The notes under the pieces are model-generated. The model was given only the letters and a program-made list of their open reading frames with translations. It searched no databases and had not been told where the DNA came from. A DNA stretch of 64,000 nucleotides from Todiramphus chloris collaris (Eukaryota; Chordata; Aves; Coraciiformes; Alcedinidae): NCBI GenBank assembly GCA_025345505.1, contig JANVCC010000022.1, forward strand, positions 26,449,621 through 26,513,620, in the 5' to 3' direction. The first letter of the stretch is position 1, and every line of letters begins with the position of its first letter. This document shows, one piece after another, positions 10,478-22,900 of this stretch. The translations under genes were made by a program, and so were the position numbers.

Positions 10478-13040
10478 AATTTTCTTTCCTTAGGAAGTTT
10501 GATAAAGCAGTTATATGCCAAAGGATGTTACAAGTCTTCCATTACTTCACATCTGTTGCAGAATGTTTAGTAACTGCCAACCCAGTTTTGAAGCTTATGG
10601 GCTTGACAGTGCAGAAACTGAACAGCCTGTGTTCTGCTGTAGGATAGGGTAAATGATCCAAAAAGGAACTTGCACTCCTGTTTAAATAAGTTGGGACAGA
10701 CCACCTCTGAAAGACACTGAAAGGCTGTTTACACATTAAGGTGACCTCTGCTCCGATAGATGAGTTCAAAGAGGCTGCATTGTCTCTCAACAAGAGCATC
10801 CAGCTGACTTGCCCTAAGTCTTTGAAAAGCAGCAAGGTGCCAAGTTTACCTACTCATTTTGTGTAAGGCCAACATCAGTTCTGAACTCAGACAAGTCTGT
10901 ATTGGCCCCGTTGTGGGTGGGCACATTGAAACCTTTGAGTTTCATTAAATGGCAGAGTGTTTGATTTTATTTTCTTTTCTACCAGGCTGATGTCCTTAGC
11001 AGGACTGTGTGACATGAAGAATGGGTGTACCCAAGAGCCTGCATAATCCCCTGATAGTTTATGCAGAAACAAGGCTTGGTTTCTTCATTCCACTGAGATA
11101 AGGGCAGAGCAAAGGCTTGCCATGGGATTTCTAGTGAGCTACATGGGGTTGTCCAAGTTGCTTTGCCACACCTACAGCTTGAAGAGGTTGCTCAGCAGAT
11201 CTCTGCCATCGTAGAAGGAAAGTATTTCACAGCAAGATCTCTGACTTTGACAGAAGTCTAGAAAAGTCTGTGCTGTGGGAACATGGAAGAGGAGGGAACA
11301 GAAAGCTTTGGTTGTGCAAAGCTGCAATTGATGTAGCCGCAGGTAGCTGCACCATTTTTTCCACTGACACAAGAGCCTTTTGATCAGCCTTATGAGTTTG
11401 TGGACCTGTGTGGATTTTCCCTTGCTCATACAGGCTTCTGAATAGCTACTTAAATCTAATGATAATGGATAGTTTTTCTTGGCTATGTTTTGTTACTTCT
11501 GAAAAGTTGTCCATTGAACCTACTGGTTGGTTGAAAACTGCTAGCATCCTGCAAAGCTCCATTTCATTAAATGCTAGCTTTAAGTGCTAAGAAAAGGACC
11601 TAAAACTCCCTCCTCCTCTATAGTTCTGTGCTAGAACTCATCTCTGATGCGTGCTTGTTAGCCTACAACTCTTGCCAGCTTTCTCTCTTCCTATGCAATA
11701 TAGCAGAAGCTGGTTTCTGTAAGTTGGCACCTTCTCTAAATGCCATCATTCATATCCTATTATTTTAAGGCCTGATTAGAAGCAAAACTGAAATTAATTT
11801 TCAAACCAGAAATCTGAAGATTATTTGTAATGGTTCCTCTGGTGAACCAAAGATCCATGGCATGAGAGTTCTATAAAGGTGCACTGACTAGGCATAATCA
11901 AAAATTATAAATTAATTACTGACAAAAAGTCAACAATATAAAAGTTAATTTCTGGTATAAGCATTTGTTTCTTCTCCAGAATATATATAAAAAAGGTAGA
12001 GAGAAAAAGAATAATATGATAAATTGTTTGTTTTTGAAAAAAAACCAAAAACCCCAACAACACAAGCAGTTCTTCTGGGGCATTTCTCTTAAGAAATGTA
12101 ACTTATTGATGTCTAAACCTAAATTCACACACCAGTGCTTCTAATATACTGTATCATTCTGAGTTTCCTCCCTTAATAATAGCAAACCAAATAATTATTA
12201 TTTGCCCAGAGGACTCTAATTGAGAACAGCACCTTCCATCCTCTTGTTTGCTTTTCCTCTTCCAAATGTGAGATGAAGATGTGATCTGACTGTCAGATTA
12301 AATAGCTTTGATAGATAAAATATTCAGATAACACAAACACATGTAATTGAAAATATCTCTTCTAATCAACAGTCCTTAAGAACAAATTAGTCTACCCTTC
12401 TTCCTGTTTCTTGCTTGGTGAGTTCACTTTGAAGGTATGATAGTAAATGTGTCTGAACTCTATCTTTCCCTGTAACCCAACGAAGATTTGTTCAAGCCAG
12501 GCAGAACTCCAGGGCATGAGGGGTACTTTAGTTTCTTAGGATGCTTCTTGACTTCATCCCTTGACCATTTTCACTGAGACCTCAATGACACCTCCCAGAG
12601 GTGAATTAACACCCTATAAAGACTTACTAACATTAACAGGAACTAATTTACCCTGGAACATACTGATGCATAGAGGTAATATCTTTTGACTAGTTGTTTA
12701 TTTTTTGCCCTCCACCTCTTTATTAATTAGTGTATTTTCACATTTCTTTTGGAAGATTTGGCTGCATCTGGTATAATTAAAAATCACAAGTCTTGGGTGC
12801 TGAAGACATAATAAGATTCATTAGTCTTCAAAGAATCTTGCTTAATGTCATTGAAACACTATGCCAAAATTTGACAAGTCAAAATGACTTCAGTACTGCT
12901 TTAATGCAACATTCAAGTGATTTACAAAGAATCTCCCCTGGGATCTTGATAAGTAAACACATTTACAATATGTATGCAGACTATTGTAAAGAGTTTCTCA
13001 TTGAGAACATTAAGGCTCGTTTGCCTGGTTCTTGATTTCC
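10478..13040. other. Unique non-coding DNA with one protein-like short frame
   Basis: Mostly plain non-coding sequence. The exception is a plus-strand frame closed by stops at both ends (12781-13035, about 85 codons) whose composition is protein-like. It contains HIYNMYADYCKEF, which faintly recalls the MY-x-x-Y-x-K-x-F helix of Dbl-homology RhoGEF domains. I cannot confirm that, and no convincing splice donor follows it. Confidence 0.5.
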
Positions 13041-13058
13041 TTTTTTTTTTTTTTTTTT
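13041..13058. repeat. T18 homopolymer
   Basis: Eighteen T residues followed by CTCTCTACAAAG. The whole resembles a very strong polypyrimidine tract and 3' splice site on the plus strand, but no open exon with a good donor was seen after it. It may equally be the minus-strand poly-A scar of a decayed retrocopy. Confidence 0.95.
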
Positions 13059-16000
13059 CTCTCTACAAAGGCAAGCACAAGTTTAACACCCTGCCTCTAG
13101 ATATCAAGTTTCATTAAAGTGTTTCTTCTTAAAACTATCCTGGCTAGCATTAGGCACTTAATACTAGTTGACATGAGCATCTAAATAAGGGTACTCATGT
13201 GCGTGTGTGAGTCTGGATTTTAGTAGCTTATTCTTATTACGTACCACTGTTCTTCTTGTCAATGGCAGATAACAAACTGCAGCCTCTGAGAACTACATAA
13301 AGTCTTGTTTTTTGTTGTGTTTTTTTCCAGGAAAGCAAACCAAATCAGTCCATATACTCCCAACCTTATAAATTACTACAAGAGACAAACAGACTTTCCA
13401 AAAAGAGAAAGGGTATAAGGATTATATTTGGTCCTTTACTAAGGATAATAATCTTAGTGCTTCACCTGCCTATTCCTCTGTTTGTGTATGCATTATGAAA
13501 AGTATCATAATGAACCTGAAAGAAGTTAGGACATGGTCTTTTAGAGTCACACATGGAGTGCTCAGTTTATCCCAGGCATGATATCTATTGATGTTGTCAC
13601 CTATACTAAATACAAAAAGATGGAGGTGCAGACAGCCTTTCTCATCCGAGAGGTTCCTTCCTCAAAGACAGATAGAGAGAAAGCAGGCCCTGGGACATGC
13701 AGGTGAAAGACAATTATTTTTGGTTGACTGTTTGCTTATCTGGAAATATTGGCCACAATGGAGAGATGGCTGGGAATACCTTGATTCTGAAGCTCAGGCC
13801 CAGAGCAGCAAACCCTTTTTAAAAGTTGAGTCCAAATTCGTTCACAAGAACACCTGTTCGAATCTTCCACATACCTCAGTACTCAGAGCAACCATAGAGA
13901 CTAAAAGTTCTTGTTGTGACAGCTTTCAATTCACCTCTGTTTTGAACAGCTTTTGCATGGAGCTCAGAAGGACTGAATTCAAAATTCTCCTGGTGAATAT
14001 GCTGACTAGAACATGGAAGATACTTAAGTTTTATTAATCTGCAAGACCAAACACCACTGATTAGAAATATTAGATATGCATAGTCTGCACTGAAATGTTG
14101 CTTATACAGATAAGCTGACTGCACTGAATATCATTCCACTTTTTACAAATTATTCAGATGAGAAAACTGTGAGGAAAAAAGTATGTGAATGGGGAATAGA
14201 CTCATAGGAAAGAAATAAACACCAGCCCTTGGAAAGGGAGGGGGATCTCCTGCTGGCTACAAGCCCCACATTTCTTTGGGAGTCCTCCAGGCTCAAGGAC
14301 AAGAAAGAGTCAGCCTAACTTGACAAACTGGCTGTTAGTGGATACTAGTGACCTAAAGGGGAAAGGACTGTAATGCCTCTCTAGCTTGAGAGTATTCCCC
14401 AGGCCATTGCTCCCGCTTTTGTAATTTGCTCTTGTCATTTTTATTTATTGCCAATTGTTCATTCAAATGCATCAGCTGCTGTTAGTGACAGGAGAGCCGT
14501 GTGGTGAGAATGCTGGATGTACACCATGGAAATATGTTTTACCCATTAGTGTCAGAACAAGCCGATGAAGGAGACATTTGTACTAATTTTGAGTGGGTGT
14601 TTATGCTCTTAAAAGCGACTCTGTTAAAATGACGTGAAAGGGATACAGGCAGGCACAATCCCCCAGTTCTGTCTTCTTCATGATATTAAAGGAAATTTGT
14701 TCCATTTACAAGTCAGAGTATGAATGCTCATAGCCTTTGCAGAGAGGCTGTGCTTTGAGAGGCATATATTGAGCTAAGTTTGGTCTGACTCAAGTGTCAT
14801 TGGCAGGAATTGAGACAGTCCAATGCTGTATTCAGATATACACCAAGATCTGGAGCAGGATAGATCTCTTCTGCTAGCCTCATATCCCCTGGGGCACACA
14901 GAGTTGAATTTTCCATGTGATATAAAAAAAACCTTATTCCTTTCACTGCACTTGTCTTTCTAAATGAAAATATTAACATAATATCCCATCTTGGTTGCTT
15001 CTATGATTGTCTCTAAATACTGACTAGCCAATAGCTTTAGTCTTCTCTCACGGCCTTCTTGCTTCATTCTTACATCCTTTGCCTCCTAATGAGAGAAATA
15101 AATGATCCATCTCAGTGAATCATCTGATTCTTTAAGAGGATAGCTGGCTGGACATCTCCCTGCAGGGAAGCTGCTGCAGGCAGCCAGTAACAGCACTGTG
15201 TGGGAGCTCAGAACGGGCACACTGCTGAACGCAGGCAGGCATTCGGCATCCTCAGTGATGGGAAAATGCTTTCCAAATTCTAAAAGCAAAGGCTGTGCAA
15301 CAGAAAACACTGAGATGTCCCAAGTAGGGCATGCTGTAGGACTACAACCTATCACTTGCCCTTTCTGAACTTCACTGTCTTTGACAACATATGGATTTGC
15401 TTTTCTTTAATCTGTCAGTGTTAAGAGAGCTCCTAGCATGCAACTATAATTGTGTTATAGTTGCACTGCCATCATTGTATTCTATGCCCAATTGTCATTT
15501 CTTGCCTTTTTTTCACAAATAAGTGCTTTCAAGGGAGATTTGTCAAAGAAGTGACAGCACCAACCCAGACAGGAGCACCTAATAATGATATCGCTGCTGC
15601 CAAAATGTCATTTTCCCCTTCTGCTCTGCTTAGTCCAGCTACAAGCTTCAAGCCCTTGCCATCCTCGGCATAGACCTGCATACATCTTCACTCCTCACCT
15701 GCTGAAGGGTTGTAGCATGAGTGAGGCTTACTGTGGTAATAGGAGCCAATTGAAGTTATATCCACTCTTCTTTCATACTGACAGTGGGTAGCCAGTCTCA
15801 GGCAGACTTCCCAGTCATATTTTATTAAAAAAAAAAAACACTGAAGAGAAAAAGAGGTTAAGTTAATAAATAGACCACTTTATCAGAAATCTGGCACCTT
15901 GGGGTGTCTCTATGCTGCCTTGGGGGCTGCTGCAGGTCAATCCTCTGGGGAAAACCCTGAAGCCTTCCATCCCCAGACTATCCTCCACTGTTTGCTGCCT

Positions 16001-18279
16001 TGTAGAGCAGGAGATAACCAGCATCTTATCAGAACAAGACAGAAATGAGAATGTGGAGAATAGTAGTCAGGTTGTGGCTGGGCAAGAAGTCACTGGGAAA
16101 TAGCATTTCTAAAACCATAAAATACCTTGGTGGTGTTTCTCTCCAAAAGGCACTGCTACATGACAGGAAATACAGACCAGACTAGTCTAAGTGCAGACCA
16201 GTCACATCCTGCTTAAAACTCATCACGTGCAGCACTGGTGGAACAATTCATATTTATAAATCATTCTGGCCAACTCCCCATTTGCCATACATGCTACCTC
16301 ACCCAGCTGGTCAAAGTCCTCAGGAGTGGATTGCAGCCACAGGCAGCACAGCAAGTGGATTGGATAAGATGTGTTATTTTTCTCTTTAGAATTACCAATT
16401 TTTTTTTCTTTACTATATAGCCCCATTAAGCTGTTGAGTGCTTTCCTGACCGCAATTGATTTAGGATAATCCTGGTCTAGCAGGAAGGGCATGATGAGAT
16501 TTTGCAGCTGGAAGTAAATTTGACACAAATTTAGTCTAGAAATAAATTTCAGATCGCTACTTTTTTTAAACAATGGAAGGTGTTTGATCATTATAACAAA
16601 TTCCCTGGGATTGTGTTGGGATTTCCCAGACTTGGAATCTTTAATGAATGTCTTCTTAAAACCTCTGCCTTTAGTTTCCATAGAACTTACTAGCTGGATG
16701 CTAAAAGCTTCATTTGAATTCTTTGGCCTGTATACACAGAAGCTCAGATGAGAGCTCATAGGCGCCCTTCTGATTTTAAAAATCTCAGTTATTCAATTGA
16801 TCTAAGCCCTTGTTGACTTCAGCTTATGCCAACTTGCTTATGTTTTTACTCCCAGTATGAAATCTCTATCTATACTGAGTATGAAGTCTCTTGTTATTTA
16901 TTTATGAACTCTCCATGTACCTTCTAGATTAATATCTGTGGGTAACTGTAACTCCAAAGCTGTTGCCAGTGTTGTCCTTGATATATTCTGTTTGGATATC
17001 TGAATGTTTTCTCAGATAGAACAAGCAAGGTAAATAGAACAAGTTAGAGCAAGTCTCCCATGCCTTATTTCTGTCTCTGGCTTCTCTAGAAGGGTGGATT
17101 CTACTTGCAGAAAGAAAAAGCTCAGGCATGTTGCAGCCAGAAATGAAAGGTCAGAGTCTTTTCCCAAATCTAATTCAGGTAAGGGTGACTGTTTTGCCTC
17201 CATATTATACAAATTCTTTCTCAAAGTATCCTCATCTGTAATAAGCATAGTCTTCGGTGTTGTGCTTCGTAGAGTTTCCTTTGGTGCTGGAGCAGGGTGC
17301 CCATATCTGGTGGAGTGTGTACTCACACATTTCCTCTGCTTTGCTGAGATTAGGAACAAAGGAACCACCCTAACTTACTCATCTTGCTTCCAAGCAGCTG
17401 ACTCCAGCAATGAGGAGGTCAGCTTGGTAAAGACTTCACATGGCCGGTGCCTGCTTGTGCTGTAAGGAACACAGGTGAGTAGGATGCTTATGAACATCAC
17501 CTGTGATGTACACATCACTCCAGGGCTGGGGTCTAGTTGCTGTTCCCCACACCTAGGATCATTCAAGAAAGGACTAGGAATGGAAGGATTTACATTCTGA
17601 ATGGGAAAAGGTATTTCCCAATGCCTGTCTCATCTGTCCTGCTCCCAAGAGTCATACCCACCCCTGCCCTCTCCCACTCCCATTGCCCTGTTAAATCACT
17701 GGGTCTCCTTCTCGTTCTGCCACCTCTCCTTTCCGACGATCATACAGGCTTTCCTTACAAGAGCAATAATCTCCTACAGCCTTTTGCTTTCTCCTCATGG
17801 TATAGTGTGCACCTATGTGCTCTCATGAGGACAAGGATGCTCTTCTACACATAGCCCTGTAAAACACCTTGGTATCTTGTAACTATTGCAGTGTCTTGTT
17901 TAAATAAATAATTAAAACAAACAATCCTCCCTGTGTCATCTGCTGGAGAGAAAGAAACTGCAGCTGAGATTCTGTTGGGGATTATTGAAATAAGGGAGCC
18001 TGAGAATCAATTTATTTCCTTAAAGCCAAGACCATGCTAGTTGTTAACTCAATATAACAGTTTAAGGAATTATATATGTCCCTCTAAGCGCTTTCTAGTT
18101 CTTCATTTCCTTACCACAGGGAATCTCTTTTCAGTATCAATTCTAAATGGCCTGTCTTCTCTGGAAAAACACTCGAGTGCATCTTCCTGATTTTAATAAA
18201 GTTTGGGTTAGAGAAGGGAAGTGAGCAGCTTAATAAACAATGTATGAAAATACAGAAGTTGCCACTTGAGCCTTGCAAC
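13059..18279. other. Unique DNA with minus-strand open frames
   Basis: No transposon recognised. Minus-strand frames at 16223-16759 (178 codons) and 17012-17368 (118 codons) have mixed, charged, protein-like composition but match no family I know. On the plus strand the site at 17184-17192 (CAG then GTAAGG) is a near-perfect splice donor preceded by pyrimidine-rich acceptor-like sequence, which could fit a small non-coding exon. Bases 14400-14660 look like a conserved non-coding element by composition. None of this is proven. Confidence 0.5.
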
Positions 18280-18287
18280 TGACGTCA
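18280..18287. promoter_or_regulatory. Full palindromic CRE motif
   Basis: TGACGTCA, the complete cyclic-AMP response element bound by CREB/ATF factors. It keeps its central CpG inside a CpG-poor, AT-rich stretch (about 18020-18440) that has several homeobox-like TTAATTATT words nearby. An eight-base motif can arise by chance in 64 kb; the retained CpG is the only hint of selection. Confidence 0.3.
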
Positions 18288-19257
18288 CATCATAAATCCA
18301 TCAACACAGATCTGCTTACCGATTGAAACGAAGTAGGCTGGGATTTTTTGAGAGGGGATTTTTCCGGTAGATTAATTATTGGTTTAGATCTAGTCCATCT
18401 TGTGATTATCCTTTAGGGATCTTTCATTAAAAAAAAATCGGTTGCTTTTCAGTTCTAAAGAAGGAATCAGGAGAAGGGGTGGTGGTTGTCTGCTTAATCA
18501 AAGGTTAGAAAATTGCATCTTTGTAATCCAGACTCTTTTTCAAAGAACAGGCTTTTTTGTGTGTGTGTGAAATTTGTAGTGCAACGTCTTCTGCCTGCAG
18601 AGGTCCCTACCAATACTGTTCACTTGAGAACCTGCATTATCAGATTGCCAGATTGAATCTTGGTATTGGTGAAATTAAGTTGTAAGGATTGGGGATCCAC
18701 AGAGATAAACGTGCAAAATAAAAGATAAAAGTAGTGTCAACAAGATTCAAGAATGGGATGTGGGAATTGCTGTCTGTGCAGGTCAGCACTGCAGAGTTTC
18801 TCCGAGTTGGTGGTATGTGCCAGTGGTGACTGAAGTGTAACAGAAATAGTGGTGGGTGCTCTGGTCATCTTTGAAGCTCCCCCACAGAACTAGGGCTACA
18901 CTGATTTGGCTTTGGGAGGAGTCTGGAAGACACCGGAGAGGCTGAGAAGACAACATGCTATTTTAGCATCCCCTTTACTCATCTTGGCATCTGAGAACCA
19001 GGCCTTCAACTTCACAATCAATAAATACCCATAATCACCATGCAAAATTAAAAATAGCGAAAGGACTAGTATAAAACTAAGGGTGTATCGCTGTAAATCC
19101 TTTCATTGCATACTGTTCATCTCCTTGTTTCTGAACGATCAAAATGGCACAAAAGTCCTAATATTTTAACAGGTCACAACCAATTATTAAAATGCTGATG
19201 AAATGATTTCACCCATAAGCAATCTGAGCTTTTCTGATCATGGTGGTTTTGATCTGC
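18288..19257. other. Unique non-coding DNA
   Basis: No gene, RNA or repeat recognised apart from a short GTGTGTGTG tract near 18560. It ends where CR1 similarity begins. Confidence 0.65.
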
Positions 19258-19942
19258 TAGACAGTAGCTCCATGGAAAAGGACCACAATAAACAAGTGAT
19301 CCATGGGACAACAATGTGCTCTTGTGGCCAAGAAGGCCAATGGTATCCTGGGATGCATTAAGAGTGTGTCCAGCAGATCAACGGAGGTTGTCTTCGCCCT
19401 CTACTCTGCCCTGGTGAGATCTCACCTGGAGTATTGCATCCAGTTCTGGGCTCCCCAGTTCAAGAGAAACAGAGATCTACTTAAGAGAGTCCAACAGAGG
19501 GCTACAAGGATGATTAAAGGACTCGAACACCTAACTCATGAGGAAAGGCTGAGAGACCTGGGGCTTCTTAGTTTGGAGAAAAGAAGACAGAGGTGATCCA
19601 ATTAATGTTTATAAATCCATGAGGGATGGGTGTCAAGAAGGCAGGGACAACCTCTTTTCACTCGTGCCTTGTGATAGGACAAGGGACAATGGATTCAAGC
19701 TTGAGCACAAGAAGTTCCACCTCAACATGAGGAAGAACTTCTTTACTGCAAGGGTTACAGAGCACTGAACACACCACCCAGAGAGGTTGTGGAGTCTCCT
19801 TCTCTGGAGACTTTCAAGACCTGTTTGGATGCATTTCTGAGTGATTTGTCCTAGTTTTGGTCCTGCTATGGCAGGGTGGTTAGACTTGATGATCTTCAGA
19901 GGTCCCTTCCAACCCCTAACATTCTGTGATTCTGTGATTCTG
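19258..19942 (+). mobile_element. CR1 LINE 3' fragment with ORF2 tail
   Basis: The most complete CR1 copy here. The open frame 19303-19596 encodes the C-terminal end of CR1 ORF2, downstream of the reverse transcriptase core. Recognisable blocks are [54 protein letters not shown] and [15 protein letters not shown]. The 3' untranslated region follows, with GTTAGACTTGATGATCTTCA and a terminal series of three ATTCTGTG-type units (19920-19942). It is 5'-truncated like most CR1 copies, and ORF2 is broken after position 19596, so it cannot move. Sequence quality implies it is younger than the copies at 49-51 kb. About 25 bases usually present near the start (between GAAAAGGACC and the following AACAA) look missing. 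Confidence 0.96.
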
Positions 19943-22900
19943 TTTTTTTTCCTGAGTGTCCTTTTTCGAAGCCTCATTGTTTGTGTGTATAAGACATGAA
20001 GATGTTCTTGGGAAAAGTTTACTGTTGTTCCCTTTGGCACTGCCACCTCTGGTAGTGTCATACTGGCTACTCGAGAGAGACTTTCTTTGTGTTGTAGAAA
20101 GACAATGAGTGTTTACAGCAAAAGATGCTAAATTGCACAGTGAGATGTAATCTCTTAAAATGTGGACAAATCAGACAGACACAGTACTGCTGTTTGCTTT
20201 CTGATATATGTTGTATTTAAGAGTGCTCTTGTGAATACTGGGTGAATTTGTGTCATGCTGTAACTTATCTAGCCTAATATATTCAAATCAATTCTTGATA
20301 TTTCTTCTGTAATCATAACCTTTTGTGAAATCAAGGTTGTTTTTTCTATGAGAACAACCAAATTAAATGCCATGGGGTTTTTATTTGCAGGATTTACAGG
20401 TTACATGTTCCAATGATCTTTCAAAGGCTGATGAATTTTGGACAATTGTTTCCTAGGAATTGCTCCCAGGTAGCCAGCCCCTCTTTCCATGAGCTGTAGA
20501 CCCTCTTCTTCCTCTTAAGTCTACTCTGTAGTAGAGTGGGGGTGCCCTCAGAGATTTAATAGAGAAAGGTGAAAAAGAATGCAGAGACAATGGAGATGCA
20601 GTGTAAAGGGACTGGTACAATGATCTCTCTCTGTGTCAAGGAAAGGCTGATTAATCCCTGATTTAGAGGCTCTGTCTTTCCTTCGTGTTTTGTTGGGGTT
20701 TTTTTTCTGTGAAAGATAGGAATCACGTGTGGTTTCATTAACAGCCCTTCAGAGCTTCAAGGGACTCAGGAGGGTGGCTAGGCACTGCACTGCTGTGGAG
20801 GAGGGGTCTCATACACACTTCATGTCTGCTGGGCATATTCTTATTCCTTGAGGGAACAAGCTGTTTCCTGATACAGGCTGGGCTGGTGAGTCCACACCAT
20901 GTCCATGAACATCACTGGTGGGGCTGTGGGTGTGCAGCATGTTCTGGCAGATGGTGGGTGGGAATGACTGCAAAAGGAGGGAAGCCACTAATGAGAGGAA
21001 GACAGCAGGTGGGGAACTAGACAACATCCTTTGCCACCATGGCATGCCTGATAAGGTGGGTGTTTACTTCTGGGGGAAGGAACAGCTTTGCAAATAGAAG
21101 ATTAACTGCTAAGTGATCTCATAGTAACAACACTGAGCCATTGTTAATTTAGCCATGCAGTGTAAAAACAGGGAGGAGAAAGGGATCATATTCCAGTCCC
21201 AAACACCCCTGACTTATGTCAGAGTGTGATCCTCACATCTCCACAGAGCGCAGTGCACTCACCATCTTATCATTGTTTTGCATCTTCAAAAGGCTTAGGC
21301 TGGTCCACTTCACTGGAGACTCTGAAGAAGGGCTGTCAGGCCTGAAAGCATGGTGGATTTTTTCCCAGCTACGTCAGTTTGTTTCCCTAAAGTCATTGCC
21401 TCTCCTTGCAAATCTTGTTTAACTCGCTAGACACACAGAGGAGGTAAGGCTGAAGGAGAAGAAGAAATTGGTTTTTATTGACTGTTAGCTGTGTATGGGA
21501 CCTTGGAGCATCTCCAGCTCATGAGAGACAATCTTGTGTCACAGATGTTGACCAACTAACTTCTGTCAAGAGACTGTGGCAGATATTTGTTCTTCCCCTT
21601 GATCTGACACAAAGTAGGCTGAGTCCTACAGCTATTTCATTGTGTTAAATTGTGTTAATATTCACTTACATACATGGTTAGATCCAGTGTGGCTGTCACC
21701 AACAGCATCAATGAAAGGTCCCTCTATATTCGTAATCATGAGGCACTCATCTTCAAGGACTGTGTAAATCCTATATAAGAACCATGCACCATGTCCAAAC
21801 TGTTATGCTTTTCTTTTTGGAGTGCATAGCAGCTTCTGCACTTTGGAAAAGAGGATTCCAATAATGTCAACATCAACAATGGGCAAATCTCAGCACAGAA
21901 CCAATTGCAAAGTCATCTGCTTTTTACAACAACTACATGTAAAGTTCTCTGCAGTTTCAGGAATGGCTGGTGATCTTCACCATGATTACGTCCCTCTGCT
22001 GGTATTACCTCTCTCTGTTGGTAGCATGGTGCACTCTGTGTCTTTTGGTCTTTAATTAGAGGTCTTGCCCCCTTGTTAGAGGGTACTGGGAAATGTCTCT
22101 CCACAATGCATTGCCAGAGGCAATAAAAAAAAATTAATAAAAAATTCCTCCCTGGGTTGTCTGTGTTTCATAAGGAATGGGTGTGATGACTGAAGCAACC
22201 CTGTCTTGTCTTGAGTTCCTTGTTTCTGAATTGTCAAAACCACCAGTGTCTGGGAAGCTTGGCTGCTGTTTTCCTGTGGTCCTTACCACTTCTTGCTTCA
22301 GACTGTGCTTGGTTTGGAAGATAGCCGTGGAAAACACAGGGCTTCTAGTTCAGTGAAGGAGATGGACCTTCTCTTTTGCACTTGAAGTCTGCCCATTCCT
22401 AAGACACAACACTCCAGTCCTTCACTTGAATTCTGATAGGCAAGATCTCATCAGCTGGGGAATTCCCTGGGGATTTTTTCCCACCAGCATGTGCAGAGAC
22501 TAAGTATTGTCAGTGAGCAGTGTGGTGAGCACTGATTGTAAACCACAAGGGTTAAGTTGCATGTCAGATCATGGGCAGTGAGAAACTGCTGCATGTGTGT
22601 GGCCTCCTCATTTCACACTCAAGTGTTTCTCAAAAAAAACCAACCCTCAACAAACCAACACAAAAAGCCTTTTTGTAAATCTTGAATTCCAGGTAAAGGC
22701 TTGACCTGCACCTCCTGTGAAATCACAGTGGTGCTTGGTAGACAGTCCCTTTCACATCCCTGGGATTTAGTATATTCTGAATGCAAAATCACCTGGGGCC
22801 ACCTGTAGGTTTTCTTAAACTAAACATCCCACAAGTGTGAGCAAGTGCATTCTGACAATAGCCTAAACCAACAACACCTCTCAAGCCAGAGAGAGGGAAA

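Noticed and set aside
13856-13864. GTTCGAATC, a perfect tRNA/SINE B-box match
   Set aside because: No A box at the right distance, no cloverleaf stems and no oligo-T terminator pattern; a lone nine-base match is expected by chance.
16850-16900. Near-duplicate AGTATGAAATCTCT / AGTATGAAGTCTCT
   Set aside because: Too short and diverges at once; not clearly a tandem repeat.
17094-17192. Plus-strand exon-like segment ending in CAG/GTAAGG
   Set aside because: The donor is excellent but no partner exon was found and the acceptor choice is ambiguous; left as a remark in the regional entry.
21039-21116. ATG in a near-ideal Kozak context (GCCACCATGG) with a 25-codon frame
   Set aside because: Very short, no recognisable peptide, no promoter or splice evidence.
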